From Gnetum montanum (Eukaryota > Streptophyta > Gnetopsida > Gnetales > Gnetaceae), in assembly GCA_015680685.1 (NCBI GenBank), contig MNCI01002085.1:34178-98177 (forward strand): DNA of 64,000 bases, given 5' to 3'. The position numbers were made by a program, and so were the translations under genes. Positions 34,333 to 46,870 of the stretch are shown in pieces. Position 1 is the stretch's first letter, and the number at the start of each line of letters is the position of its first letter. The notes below the pieces were generated by a model. That model did not search any database. It was not told the DNA's origin and saw only the letters and a program-made list of their open reading frames with translations.

Positions 34333-35370
34333 ATGAAGGATAAGGGTAGAGGAAAGGCAAGTAGGGACAAGGGGAAGAGGCATGTAGATCTAGCATTTAT
34401 GGAGGAGAGTGAAGAGCTTCTCCAATGTCTCCCCCAAGCCAGGATTCCAATGTGGGATAGGGCCTTGCATAGGTAAATTTGTTTTCTCTTGTTTTTCTCT
34501 AGCATTTTATAGACAGTGTTACCTAGGGTAGAATTTTGGTTGTGATTTTTGGGTTTCTTTGGGATTTATCTAGGATTTGTGACGTTAGCATGAGCACCTT
34601 GGGCATGTGTGTAGGGCATGAGTGCTAGGAATGTCTAGAACGACATGAGTTTTTGAGGCTTCCTACATCGTGGGCTTTTTGGGCTTTCTTGGTTTTCTGG
34701 CAATGTGGGGTTCTTAGGTTTTTTTGGGTGCATCGAGCTACAAGGTTTTTTAGGGCCTTTTTTAGGCATGTTGGGCCATGGGGTTTTCAGGGCCTTTTTT
34801 ACCTTCTTTAGCCAGGTTTCCTGGTAGCGTGAGTGTGTTGGATTTCTTGGCAGGGTAGCATGAGCTACAAACAAGGGTTCAAGGGTAGGGCAGCATGAGC
34901 TACAAATTTTTGGATCTTTGGGCAGGGCCTTCCTGGTTTCAGGCCAGGAAATGGCTAGCATGAATGTGGTCAGGGTTCTACGGGGGATAGGCATCATGGG
35001 TTCTAAAGAGATAGGCATTGTGGATTGCTGGATCCCCTACAGTGTGAGTTGCTAGTTCCCAGCTCACGTTGGAATGCAAAGAACCCAACATGAGTGGCTA
35101 GACAGGCCCAAACTGGATAGACACTGAAGTGAATGGCTAGATCAGCCCCAAGCACAAGTGTGAGTTCAGCACACCAACGTGAGTTAGGAGGGAAGGCCAA
35201 CATGAGTTAGGGGAAAGGCCAGCATGAGTTAGCCAAGGTGAGCCCTCCAGCATGAGTTGTTTGGCCACAGTGTGAGTTTGCTAGAAGGTCCAACGTGAGG
35301 TGATGCTAGAGTAGTTCCAACATGAGTTGTGGAAGGGGTTACCTCCAACGTGAGTGTCCAGACTCCCCTT
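34240..35370. repeat. Scattered AGCRTGAGY motif cluster
   Basis: Dozens of copies of a 9-10 bp motif (AGCATGAGT, AGCGTGAGC, AACATGAGT) at irregular spacing, filling most of the first intron of the opposite-strand unit. The same motif fills T's leader (43740-44080) and parts of both LTRs. Confidence 0.7.
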
Positions 35371-38300
35371 TGAGTGTAAAGTGCTTTTTGAAATGTTTGT
35401 TATTTGCTAATCTTTATGTTTATATTGTTTATTATTTTTCTAATGATTTAAACATGGATTCACTGTGAAATCAATTTTAATGTACCCCAATGAGTGTCAG
35501 ATACACTAAATAGATGTTGGTGTCCTTGTCTCATGGGGTGAAGCTGTGCATTCAAAGTATTTTTTTATGTGATTTTTGATTTTTGGGATTTTGACCTATT
35601 GTTAGCACCTAGATTATTTATTTACTAAATGTTTTTGGTTGTGTGCAGGGGACTTAAACCTTCTCTTCTCGTGGTCGAGATTGTTAGCGTACTTGCTTGG
35701 TTTGGCCCTTTTGGACTAGACACACCTCCCTATGACATGTGCATCGGGCCTCATGTGATATGGTTCCACCTCAGTCTCAGTTCATTTTTGTCTTTCATCT
35801 TGCAAAATTTTAGTGTGGTTATATGGTCTCACTTGAGTGAACAATTGTCTCATGACATCACTGAAACAATGTTGCCTGGGTCTACACAAGGCATGCTTGC
35901 CTTTATTACTGACATCGATGAGGGGTTTTTCAAGGTTGCGAGAGGTCCTACTAAAGGTCCTAGATCTACTCGTCCCTTGACCCGTGTGTGGGTGCTACCT
36001 ACATATAGTCATTATAACAATAGCAACACACTTTTCCTAGCCCTCCATGTGCACACTCTATTCCAAAACCCACTTGGGGATAGTATATAGAGTGGACAGG
36101 TATGCTCTCTTGTGTCTTACTTTAATTTTTGATTCCTTTTTGAATTTTATGTCATCATCTAAATGTAAATTTTTTTTCCTATGTAGGCCCCGCTTTGATG
36201 AACATGGGATGCACGATGATGATGGTGGACTTGCCTTAGCATGTACAACACTAGAGACATTCATGGTGGGCCCCATTCTTCGTGCTACAATACTGGACCA
36301 GACAAAGCTGGCTATTGTTGACTACCATAGGCAGTTTTCAAGAGCCTTTGAGTGCTTCAAAGCTTGAGGTTGGTTACATGAGGAATGGTCTTCTAATGGG
36401 TCAATTTTCCCTCAAAGAATTGATCCTGCACCTACCCCACCTACACCATTTACTGATCATGAATGACCACACCTTAGACTCCATTTTCTTTTTGTTGCAT
36501 TATCGTGTACTATGGTTTTTAACTCTTTGCTCTATGTTTTCTTTTTACAGTAGTCATCCCCTCTAAAGAAGTTACTATTATAACAGGGTGCACTAAGGCC
36601 ACCCTTTACATGAAATTTGGGGAGGTAGAGCAGTCACAAAAATGGTTGTAGAAGAAAGCTTCTAAGTTGATCATTAGCCTTCTTACTCGGGTAGGTTTGA
36701 TGGACTTGTTTACAGCTTTGACTCCTAGTATTCCGGTTACAGAGATGGTCACCATTATTGATTCTTTCAATGATGATGCTTCCTATTTTAGCACGCAGGT
36801 TCGAGGAGTTAAGGTATCTTTTTACTTGACCACTGAATTCCGTTCTAATCTTTTTGGCGTACCCATGGATGGCACCATGGTGACCATAGATAAAGCAACT
36901 AAAGAAGGCTAGGTCATAAGAGAGCTCGAGTAGTGGTTAGGTATGTCTTGGGGTCCTAAGGAATTTGCCATGCGTAATGATACCCAATCAATGGAGATGA
37001 ACTTCGTGTATCCTCTATTTTAGGCAAGGGCATTCCCCAAATCTCTTTCTCAAGGAAGAAACATTGGGATTGAGTCTACATGTGTCATGCATGCAGTTTT
37101 AGAGACATGCATGTGCTACAACTAGGCACATTTTCTTGTATCTGGTTTTCATGGGGATATCATTAGGTTACGTTCAAACATTCATGCTAAATCCCATTTT
37201 ACCTTTTCTTTCTTTACGAGGTACTTACATAGGTTTTCTGAGTTCCTAGTGGTTTATGATGATAACCACTATATTTTGAGAGATCATTCACAATTGTCCC
37301 ATCCTTGGATTTGTCATTTTTTTAACACCACTAGATCCAGGACCCACTGGAAGATATTGAGGAATCTGTATTAGTTACTAGTGGACGTGCGGTCAATCAT
37401 TCCCATCATTCCCATGATAGATTGGGATTGGAACCACCTAGGCTATGCACATCTATTAAAAGGGCTGAATGTTTGATTGGTGAGATAGTTGGAAAGCCCA
37501 AGACGAAGGTGAAAGGAAAGAACATCCAAGGGAACCTGCTCCCGATGTGATACCACCAAGAGCAAAGAGGATTCGGTTTGTGCTGCCAGTGGAGGGTACG
37601 TATCTTATTTTATTATTATATATTTGTTTTTATTTGTTTTTTTTAATCTATATGTTATATATACTATGTTGTACTAACTCTAAGATTCTAGTATTATTAG
37701 AGGAAAGTCCTGAGAGAGAGAGAGAGACTTTGGCCCTGATGGTTGATCCTGAAGTGGTTGTCACAGGACCAAAGGAAGAGGCAAAAGAAAGAGAGGAAAC
37801 GATCGAAGAAACTCCTACCTCACGAGAGGAAGATGTGAAAAACATCATGGGGACGAAGCTTACGGAGGCTTTGGATGCACTCAGGCAATCTAGTGATGAA
37901 AGAGGTGTCTTCGATGGCTTCTTCAATGGATCTTTGCAGCTTGGTGATCCACCCAAGCTAAACAACAAAGGAATTTTTGGTAGGTTCCTTTTAGCAAAAT
38001 CCATGTTTTTGTACCCTTTAATTTTCATTTGTTGTTCTTGATTATCTTAATTATTTCTAGCATCAAAGGTAGATGCTGAGATTTCTAAGGCACATGCATC
38101 CTGGGCGGAGGTGTCAGGAACACAGGTTCCAATCAAAGTGACCTCCCCTGCTTGTTCCACACCAACCGACTAGCTAAGACCATGGCCTAAGATTCCTAGT
38201 AAAATAGACTTTGTTAAAGGCATCATTAATGATATGGTTTCTTGCCTACAGGAAGCTCATCCAAAACTAGGTATGTGTGTGTTATGTATTATGCTTAGTG

Positions 38301-39375
38301 TCTGGGTTTATTATGTTTCCTTGCATTCATTGTTAACTATAGCTAATTCATATGTGCGATACTTACAACTATAAGTGCCAAGCTCTAGTGGAATCCTTCT
38401 GAAGCCACCCATATTTATGCTCTCCCTAAATTGCTAGGGAGCATTGAGCAAGTCCCTAGGAATTTGCATGATGTAGTTTCTAGTTGTGTCATACAAAACG
38501 CCAAGTTTCTTTGGACTTGTAGGCATTCGGTTGAGTATCTATGGGACGAGCTTCACTTATTGAAGGAAGCTCTAGCAAAGGAGAGAGAGTAGAAAAGGGA
38601 TCTTCAATCCTGTTACGATCTTGCTACTGTTAGGCTATCAAGTGATAGCACTTGATGAACATCTGAAATCACCTACGCACATTACTGGATGATTTTGAAT
38701 AGCAAAGTGCAAGTGACATGGGACTTAGTAGAACAAAGAGCACAAATGGACTTCCTAAATAGGAAATGTTACGATTGGAAGTCCTTTGCTAAAAAAGTAT
38801 GGAAGTGAAGCCAAGACCAAAAGGACCACAAGCATCAATATAAGAAATGGTCAAAGGAGGAGTCATTTGAACACCGCCGGATGGGGATGTTCATCGATGG
38901 GCTAGGATTGTAGCTTTCTTATGATAGATTTTTTGAGTACACCAAGGTGGAGGGATCTCCCAAAAGAACCGTTACTACTACCTTTAAGGAGGCTTCTACA
39001 AGCATGTTCTCTCTTGAGCATCCTACCTGGACTTCAGTGGACAAGTGCAAAACCTTGGCTAGCATTGATCTTGGCTTGGAGGAGGATTGGGCAAGTGTGC
39101 CCGAGGAGGAGATTCTATGGCATCTAGAGGCTAACTTAGGGCCTTCCTCACTTGTGAGTGTTTTATTGTGGCATTTTTTTTTGTATGGTTTTATTGTTTT
39201 TCCATTGTTAGTGTTACTTATTTTCTAGTTTTATGTTCATGATTTTTTTTACTACTCTTACCTGTTTTGTCTTATTTTCTGTTTTCTGCTACAGGGACAT
39301 GTTAATGATGGAAGTGGCCCTAGTGGAGCAAGGGTAGATGATGAGGGGGATCTTGGAGATCAGCTCCCTCCATGA
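34333..39375 (+). pseudogene. Opposite-strand multi-exon gene-like unit inside T
   Basis: Lies on the strand opposite to T's gag-pol, between protease and RT. Exon 1 (34333-34472) codes for a Lys/Arg-rich start (MKDKGRGKASRDKGKRHVDL), donor AG|GTAAAT. A long intron ends TGTGTGCAG at 35648, and joining keeps the frame (WDRALHR then GLKPSLLVVEIVSVL). Further intron-like ends: CCTATGTAG (about 36186), TTTTTACAG (36550), GATTCTAG (37690), TTATTTCTAG (38060), TGCTACAG (39294). 36667-36912 encodes YFSTQVRGVKVSFYLTTEF, resembling transposon-associated plant domains; 37700-37980 is acidic; the last exon ends at TGA 39375. A few in-frame stops suggest decay. Function unknown. Confidence 0.5.
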
Positions 39376-40060
39376 GGTTATTGTTAATTAGACTTTAGCT
39401 ATTAAATGTTTTTTCAATTTTTTGAATGTTTGATGGACATATGTGGTTGAAAAATGTAATAATGTGGACCTAATTATGACATAATATGTTGAAATTTTAC
39501 TACTATATTGACATATCGTTTTTTTAATTTTTTTTGTTTTCTCTTTTTATTTTATTTTTCTAGTATTATCATGAACATATGCATATAACCAAATATAAAA
39601 TGAGGGAACAAAATGCAAATCAACACTTGTAAAAGAAGGAAGTAACAAGAAGGCATAGATTGAGACTGCAACTTGTATAATTTAAACTAAAATGTGACAT
39701 AACGTAATGAATGTTTGTAAACTTGTGACGTATTGAATCCTATTTTAAAGCCATTTTAGGCTTTTCACATCATTTTAAAGTCCTGGTGGACTGTTGCATC
39801 TATTGCTAAGGAAAGAAATATTACTAGTTTTATGCCATAGTGGGCCAAAAGCAATAATAGTTTTAGAAAGCTTTTAAAAGGAGTCGGTCATTTCTGACCG
39901 TGGCTAGTTTAACGTCATTGCAGACATTCGCTAGTAGTTTAATGTCATACCAGATGATTGTTAGTTTAACATCATTTTGAAAATTTTGTGATTCGTTCTA
40001 GTTATTGAGTTGCTTTTTAATCTTTTGCAGCTTAACATGAGGGGTCAGGTGTGGGGGTAT
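39376..40060. repeat. AT-rich spacer and degenerate repeats before protease
   Basis: 39400-39720 is AT-rich without features. 39730-40035 has degenerate copies of TAGTTTAAYGTCAT-type units, clearly related to 29160-29380 in T's 3' untranslated region. No gene. Confidence 0.6.
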
Positions 40061-40089
40061 GATCTTATACTCTCCTTCCCCTTCATTGG

Positions 40090-40885
40090 TGATGTCAAAC
40101 GATAGTTCTCACCAAGAGACATTGGTGGGAATGGCTCCTATGTTTGCATTGTCTAGTGCTTCCTTAGTTTTAGCAAGATCGTGAGTTAATGTTGGGTTCA
40201 TGTTTTGATGTATGCTCATAGTTTCTTGCTTAGGCTCAACGAACTCAATTTCTGACTCTTGGTCTACTCCAGGGTGTGAGGAAGTGGGTGATACAATTGT
40301 ATCCCCATATATGATGATTTCACCACCCTCGTAAGGTAGGTGGATCTCCTAATGGATTGGTGAGGATACAACCTTAAGTTGAGCTAGCTAGGGATGTCCT
40401 AGAATTAGATTAAAGCCTGGCATTTCATCAACCACTACGAATTTAGTTGATGTGTGGAATTGGTCCCTGGCTATGAAATCTAAAGTAACCATACCTTTCA
40501 CCCCAACATGAGAACCACTAAAGGATATTAGGAAAGAAGTTTTCATAGGCTATATTTGTTTAGTAAGTCCCAGTTTTTTGATGATAGGAAAGGGTATTAT
40601 GTTTTTCGCCACACCATCATCAACATGCACCCTATGTATCTTGAAATGATCAACCTGTATAATTATGAACATAGGGGTTGTGGTGACTTCTCCTGTTTTC
40701 TCAGCTAGCTTAATGTCCTTGGCATGAAACTCTAGGGATGTGGCCTTTGATTCCTGAGTTTGTGCGGACAGTACTACATAAATGGATGGTTCATCTATAG
40801 GAAGGTCCTCACTAATAGGGATCGAAGCCAACATCCATATGAGAGCTTCTCGATGTACTGGTGAAGTCATTACTAGGTCATACAA
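40090..40885 (-). pseudogene. T aspartic protease
   Basis: Cleaves the element's polyprotein. The active-site strand is HRVHVDDGVAKNIIPF (the family has VDxGSSxNxL; the third position Gly is kept but the Ser/Ala that follows reads Val). The flap and C-terminal half follow in 40540-40340 as VTLDFIARDQFHTSTKFVVV and MPGFNLILGHP, then LAQLKVVSSPIH and LPYEGG, typical of Tat proteases. Stops lie at about 40549 and near 40390 and 40350. Ends near 40090 with an acidic/serine linker. Confidence 0.8.
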
Positions 40886-41259
40886 ATTTAAAGAAGTGTT
40901 CTTTTGTTTTAAGGCTTGTGTGACTTAGGTCAACGCACTTGCTAGGTCTTTACCATTTGGGTACCTTTGTTTGTAGATATTTGATCCATGTGATCCAGCA
41001 TTCGTATTTCTCATAGAGGAATTTTTGCGTTGGTAACTAAGGATGCTGGGTTTGGAACACAACCCATGACATCATCCTTATTTGGATGACTCATACTAGG
41101 CTCATTAATGGACGGACCCATAGGAATAACATTTAGCAGTGTGGGTTTTGGTGGTCCTAATTTGTGTTGATGGTTTTCTCTTTCCAAGCACTCTCTTGTT
41201 AGTCTATTGGTAAGATGTTCTCACAAAGGTCATGGAGGAACAGAGGTGAGTTATGTGTC

Positions 41260-43750
41260 AGGGTGTTTTGGCACCTGGATGACAAAGGGAATGGGTTGAT
41301 TTTCAAATGGTGTGGTTGTTGTTGCAATGGAAGGAGGTATGTGGATAACGAATGGTTTTTGTGATCTAGGAAATGTGCATATGATGAAAGGGGTTTGAAG
41401 AGATGTTGGGGTAGGTGTGTTTTCTAATGTCCTACAGATCACAAAAGGTTTTCATGGGCCATCTTGTCTATTCTCCACATGGATAGTATTAATCACATAT
41501 GGTGCATCACTGATATTAAGAGGATCCTTGTAGACCCCCATGGGTTGGTTTTGGGGTCTTCCTAGGTTTGCCTCATTAAATATTACTTCACCCCTATCAA
41601 TCATGCGTTGTATATCCTTTTTTAAGGTGAAACAATAATCAGTCCCATGACCACACCGCTGGTGATATTCACAAAACCTATCGAACCTAAAGCCTCTTGG
41701 AATGGGGGGTTCATTATCTGTTGCTAAGGCTGTGTTTTTGGCTAGCTCACAGAATCGATCATGTTTTTGAAATGCCATGGGGGACATTTATTTATGTTTG
41801 ATTAACCCAGCCTTTAGAAGTTGATCAAGGAATTGTGAAGGTTTCATGGGCAAGGGTGTATATTGAGTGGGCTCTTTTCTTTCGAATGTATGGGCATGAC
41901 CCATGTTGTTGTTTCTATTTGAGGAAGTTTTGAGTGTAGGTACAGGTTTTTTTCTTTCATAGCTATTTGTGATAGTAGGTTGTTTTCTCTTTTGTCCTAG
42001 ATGGTTAGGTCGGGTTGTCTCGGCCACTACTTCCACCATTTTTTTGGATTTATCTTTCTTCGTATGTTAGCTCCTAAAGGTCAAGTAGGCAGGGTTATTA
42101 CTTATTTGTGCCACCTTTTCTATATCTTTAATTTTCACAAATTCTTGGCTCAATGTGTGTGCTTTCAAATAGTAAACCTTTGACTTAATAAAGTTATTCA
42201 TGATCGCCTTAAGGATGGTAAGAAGATATGTTTCAAGGATGGGCTCATGAAGTTCCTTCAAGGATGCACTCCACCTTTGGATAAATTTCTATGCTAGCTC
42301 TAATGGCACTTGTTTAATCTGAATCAAGCTATCCAATGTGGCTTCAAGTTTTAGATTGTATTTGAAACAGGTGACAAATTGGTGCAACAAGTCCTCTAGA
42401 AAAGATATGGAGCTACAGGGTAAATATTGGTACCAGTCTAAGGCTTTTCCTATTAAGGACATAGCAAATACATGCAAAATTACATGAGGCCATGCCTGAA
42501 GCAATAGACATTCTGTTTAGAATGTTACTAGGTGAGCATTTGGATCTCCCTCTCCATTGTACTTGGTTAGCTAGGGTAATGAAACTCCCTTTGGCAAGCT
42601 TAACGGTGGGACTAAGGGGTCGATTGGATCATCTTGATAGAAGTATAATACCTTGACTTCCTTAGTGTTCATAGTTTTAAGGTGTTTTAATTCTTCTACC
42701 AACAAGTGCATCATTTTTTTTGTGTCTACCCACTCTTGAGCAGTAGGCAGACCAACGGTTTGAGTTGGCAATGGTTGATAATGACTCGATTGTTACATCA
42801 TTTGTGGAAAGAGAGATTGTTGGACTATTTTTTTGCTATGGTGGGATGACATTTGGGTTTTAGACTATGGGGTGTGGTGCACTGTAGTGGGTGGTCAGGT
42901 TTTGCTAAAAAGCTTGTGGGATCCACTACCCAGCCACAGGTTGTGAAGTGACACCCTGAACATGTTGGGTTGAAGTATTCAATGGTGCTCCTTGGATTTG
43001 CACTTGAGGTATGTAATGGGTGGATGTGAAAGCTGGTATAACCAATGGAATCTCAATTACTTGAGGTCGAAAGGTTGATCCTACATTAGTTTGGGGAGGA
43101 GGTTGTTGGGATTGTATTCGCAAAGGTATGATGGAAGTGGACATGTTATATTAAACATTGAACTTGGAGAATATGGGAATGGGAGTGGGTATTTCCTATA
43201 GAGAAACTGGTGGTGGAAGTATAGTCTCTTCTAGAAAAGGTTGAAACAATGGGTTTGTATGGGCATGGGGACTAACGGTATGGTATGAATCTCTATGTTC
43301 AGATTGGGCTACGTAGTCATCTTCCTCATCTCCACCCTGAGGCTTTATTGGAGTTTGCTTTAAGGCTTGACTCCTTGCCATGAGAAGCTGGGATATGAGT
43401 TTATGATGGTGTTTAGATAGTGGGATTATATCAAATGCCAAAGTGATGAACTCATGACCTCCTTTATGGATAAGTTCATAGTCTCACTTCACCTCTCTCT
43501 CTACATGATCGATAGGTAAGTTGGCTTGGATCTTGACAAAGATGAAGTTATACTATTCAGGTGTAAGAGTCGCATAGATAGGTTCTTTGCCTTGTAGCTT
43601 GAGTAACTGGTGCATAGGGCCTTGGGGATTTATTTGTTCAATAACAATTATGGATTCCATAGTAGTCACAGGGTTCAAGGTTTCAACCCCAAAGTGAGAG
43701 GTTAGAAGTGTCACTGGGTTAATTTGGGAGGATTCCATAGTGAGCATGAG
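41260..43750 (-). pseudogene. T gag
   Basis: N-terminal Pro/Gln/Ser-rich region (43747-42926), open in pieces. Capsid core at 42620-42070: PIDPLVPPLSLPKGVSLP, the family motif KYNGEGDPNAHL after a stop, SLIGKALDWYQYLPCSSI and LHQFVTCFKYNLKLEATL, then the conserved WSASLKELHEPILETY. A zinc-binding segment CEYHQRCGHGTDYCFTLKKD lies at 41700-41620, the form used in Tat gag. A Pro/Phe tail (41442-41251) leads to protease. Multiple stops. Confidence 0.8.
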
Positions 43751-44231
43751 TAAACTAGGCTAGACGAGTTGAACGTGAGCAAATGCACCATGAGCAACTG
43801 CAGCATGACCAACAGTGAGTAGCTACAGCTTCAGCAACTATAGCGTGACTAGCGTGAGTAGCTGCAATGTGAGAAACTATAGCATGACCAACATGAGCAG
43901 CTCCAACATGAGTAACTGTAGCGTGAATAACAAACAGTGTGAGAAGCTGTTGTGTGAGTCAACTGCAGCATGACCGACAGATACTGTGAGCTAACAGCAT
44001 GACGCTGATAGATAGTGTGAGCTGACAGGGTGAGGTATTGGGGGATAGAGTGAGTAAGTCAAGCTAAACTTGCGTAAGGTAGCCTGACATGCTAGGCGAG
44101 TGGTGGGAGAAGCTCAATGTGAACGGTTGACGGTGGTGGTAGTGGAGTGGTGGAGTTGCAGAGCTCAAAGTGCTCACTATAAGAGTTTCGTAGGTTTGCA
44201 GACCTTATTAACGTAAGAATTTTTTTTAGGT
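43751..44231 (-). other. T leader between primer site and gag
   Basis: About 0.5 kb of noncoding sequence dominated by the short motif AGCRTGAGY and variants (43740-44080). No ORF. Confidence 0.65.
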
Positions 44232-44250
44232 GGCCCTCATTCTAGCACCA
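44232..44250 (-). promoter_or_regulatory. T primer-binding site
   Basis: The + strand GGCCCTCATTCTAGCACCA ends in CCA as a tRNA 3' end does, six bases from the LTR edge (44257). It does not match tRNA-Asp. It looks nearest to a tRNA-Leu-type site, but I am not sure of the tRNA. Confidence 0.6.
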
Positions 44251-44256
44251 ATTTAC

Positions 44257-45930
44257 TGTACTGACCTAAATAGTCAGTCTAAGGCTAGAAGGGAAAATAA
44301 ACACCGAAAGATCATTGAGCCGACACAACTGACCCTGCCTTTGCTTGAGGGCAAGCTAGAAAGGGAAATGAAGGCAGATTGCCTTGGATGGTTTGCACGC
44401 AAATCAACCAAGGAATTCCTCGAGCGTAAACTATGGCTTGCACTAGGGTTATCATAACTGACGTTTTAAAATGTAAAAAGTGCACACGAAATATAAATAG
44501 AAACATATGTAGAACTGGTATTGTAAACAAAATGTAAACTAAACGTAAAATAGAGAAAATAGAATAATGGCTAGCAAAATGAACTGTATTGTATTGCTTA
44601 GAAAAGATGTGCACTAGTCAAAGTGTAGCTACATGTGTGGATGGTAGGTCAAGTGCCAAGCCCTGGAGTGATGTGTTTCAGAAGTGCTTGGATGTTAGGA
44701 GTCAAGTGTATCTGAACGCCCAAGGATTGTTGGTCTAAGTTTTCTAAGCCATCAACCTTCAAAATTTCCAACCCCATTTATGTGAATTAATAGGGTATTT
44801 ATATAGTTGGGTCGGGCTCAGGTGTGTAATTCATGAATGGAATCAATGGCTGAGAGATGAGAAGAATACGGATCTAATGGCATGTGTCTAACAGACAACT
44901 ATGTGTGAGTTGGACGTGTGGTGGCAAGCTACATTCTAGACTAGATGCATTGTATCTTACAACATGTGACAACTTACTCAAGCTAGCTTATGCTCATGGC
45001 ACATACAATTTGAATTGTAAGAGCTCGAGAAATGACAAATGATGAAAATTTATAATGTACAATAAGAGAAATTGACTCTGGCTCACTTGAAACTTCTGGA
45101 TCTCTAACTTGACTACTATAAGGTGTTGATTTAAGTGGTTTCGTGGTTGTTTGAGGCATCTCTACTTGAAAAAAACTTCCAGCATGACTTGATTTTGTCC
45201 TAGCATGTCCTCAGCATGCGCACACTACACTCACGCTGCCAATGTGACTCCAGTGTGACTTCAACGTGAGTGAGGAAAATTGACAGATTTTTCACCAAAT
45301 GTTGATTTTTGAAGCCTAATTCATGAAGTGTAAGGATTTTCTGACTGTGATTAACCTTGAGAATGATTTGAAAATCAGAAATTGAGCCTGATGTGACTTG
45401 TTTTACACCACTTTTTGCAGCTCATGCTGGACTCATGCTACCAGTGTGAATGCAGCATAACCACAATGTGACCTGCAGTGTGAGCTATAAAAACTTGTAA
45501 TCTTTTGAAATTCTGGAGGCTGAAGATTGGAGTTGTCAACAATGAACCCTGAGAATGACTTACAACCTAGAAGTCAAATCAATTTGACTCAATTTTGGGC
45601 TCCGAAAGTTGCTCACACTAGCAATGTGAGCTCAGCATGACTGACAGCGTGAGTGTGAGAATTTACATTTTTGACTTGAAACTTGAGTCTCTATACGCTG
45701 AAACTTTGAACTTCGAGCTAGGAACAACAATGACCCTTGAGAATTCCTTACATCCTTAGACTGAGCCACCTTTGACTTGATTATCATGCCTTTTGGAGTT
45801 GCTCACACCGAGGGCAAGCTAGCTTGACAGCATGAGTTCCATGCCTTAGCCAAATTTTGCCTCCTGAAGCTTTGAAAGGACTTGAGTCATTCTCATTTCA
45901 AAGTGCTAGGCCAAAATTAGTGGTGTTTCA
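44257..45930 (-). repeat. T 5' LTR (1674 bp)
   Basis: Starts TGTACTGACC and ends GGTGTTTCA on the + strand. Contains AGCRTGA motif clusters (45180-45260, 45420-45490, 45610-45660). Followed by the target duplication GGTAC (45931-45935). Confidence 0.9.
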
Positions 45931-45935
45931 GGTAC

Positions 45936-46870
45936 TATCTTTAGCAACCCTTATCTCCACGTGAGTCCTCTAGTTATGTTTTCATTTTTCAATCTCACTA
46001 CCATCCTTTTGATTATTATCGAACTCATTCTTCACATGAAAGAAGGGATGCCAACTTTTATCCTTATCCCCCTCCTATCCCTGCACATGTTCCTCCTCCA
46101 CCTGCATAGCTACCACCTGCTCCACCCATGTAGGGTGAACTACTAGATCAATTGCAATAATGCAATGCTACTAGGGCTATTAATCTACAACTAGTTCATC
46201 AACTGAGTGCATTGAATACTTGATTAAGGAAAAGACCTTTCTTTCAACCTTGTAGTCCACCTGTGGTTGATAATCCTTTTCCTCCATCATCCTCTATATC
46301 AAATTCCTTCAAGTCTCCTTCAAACCAAAATCTACCTAGGATTCATACTATGATGCTTACTCACATTGTATCTGATTGGATTTGTGCTAGAAACCTTCCC
46401 AGGAAACTAGTCGATCCTACAAGTCCTCTCATCTATTTATAGATTACTAGGAATGAACCATGTAAAGCTCTTCTCAACTCAAGTTCTAGTGTCAATTTAA
46501 TTTCTCATGAGATGTACATTGCATGAAACCTATCTCCTCTCAAGAAGAGCAATATCAACTTAGAATTGATAGACCAGTCCATTACTATTCCATTGGAAGT
46601 GGTGGAAGACATTGTTATCACTATTTGTGCGTGGTCTTATCCTACTGATTTCCTAGTGATCAAGATGAAGAACTGCAAAGGGGATTTCCCAATCATCATG
46701 GAAAGGGCATGGTTTAGCATCATTGATTCAAGAATGGACATTAGAGATCTTTCCCTAAAAATATCCAATGAAAATGCATTTAGAAAGATCGAGAAGAAGC
46801 AAGTTCCATGCATCATGTATAGCAATACAGGGTGTAATTATGTGCAGAAAATTTGGGCCATGAAATAAGA
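45936..46870 (+). pseudogene. B gag tail and aspartic protease
   Basis: Resumes B after T. 45940-46360 is the Pro/Ser-rich gag tail. The protease active site, near 46460-46510, reads CKALLNSSSSVNLISHEMYI, where family members have ALIDSGSSVNLIS: the catalytic Asp has become Asn and the Gly Ser. The C-terminal half (46566-46868) has VVEDIVITICAWSYPTDFLV and DFPIIMERAWFSIIDS, matching C's copy. Inactive. Confidence 0.75.

Larger units (their letters stand above)
26589..45930 (-). mobile_element. Element T: 19.3 kb Tat/Ogre-like LTR retrotransposon
   Basis: LTRs 26589-28021 and 44257-45930 (TG...CA), primer site 44232-44250, target duplication GGTAC (26584-26588 and 45931-45935). Reading right to left: leader, gag (about 43750-41260), protease (40885-40090), an opposite-strand gene-like unit (39375-34333), RT (33390-32460), RNase H (about 32250-31950), archaeal-type RNase H (31818-31450), integrase (about 31300-30167), 3' untranslated region with tandem repeats. 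The second RNase H and the very large size place it in the Tat lineage, to which Ogre belongs. All domains carry stops. LTRs are about 89-90% identical by eye. Confidence 0.9.

Noticed and set aside
34635-35203. Open frames on the - strand between T's protease and RT
   Set aside because: Pro/Lys/Thr-rich shadows of the AGCRTGAGY motif field; they do not connect with pol.
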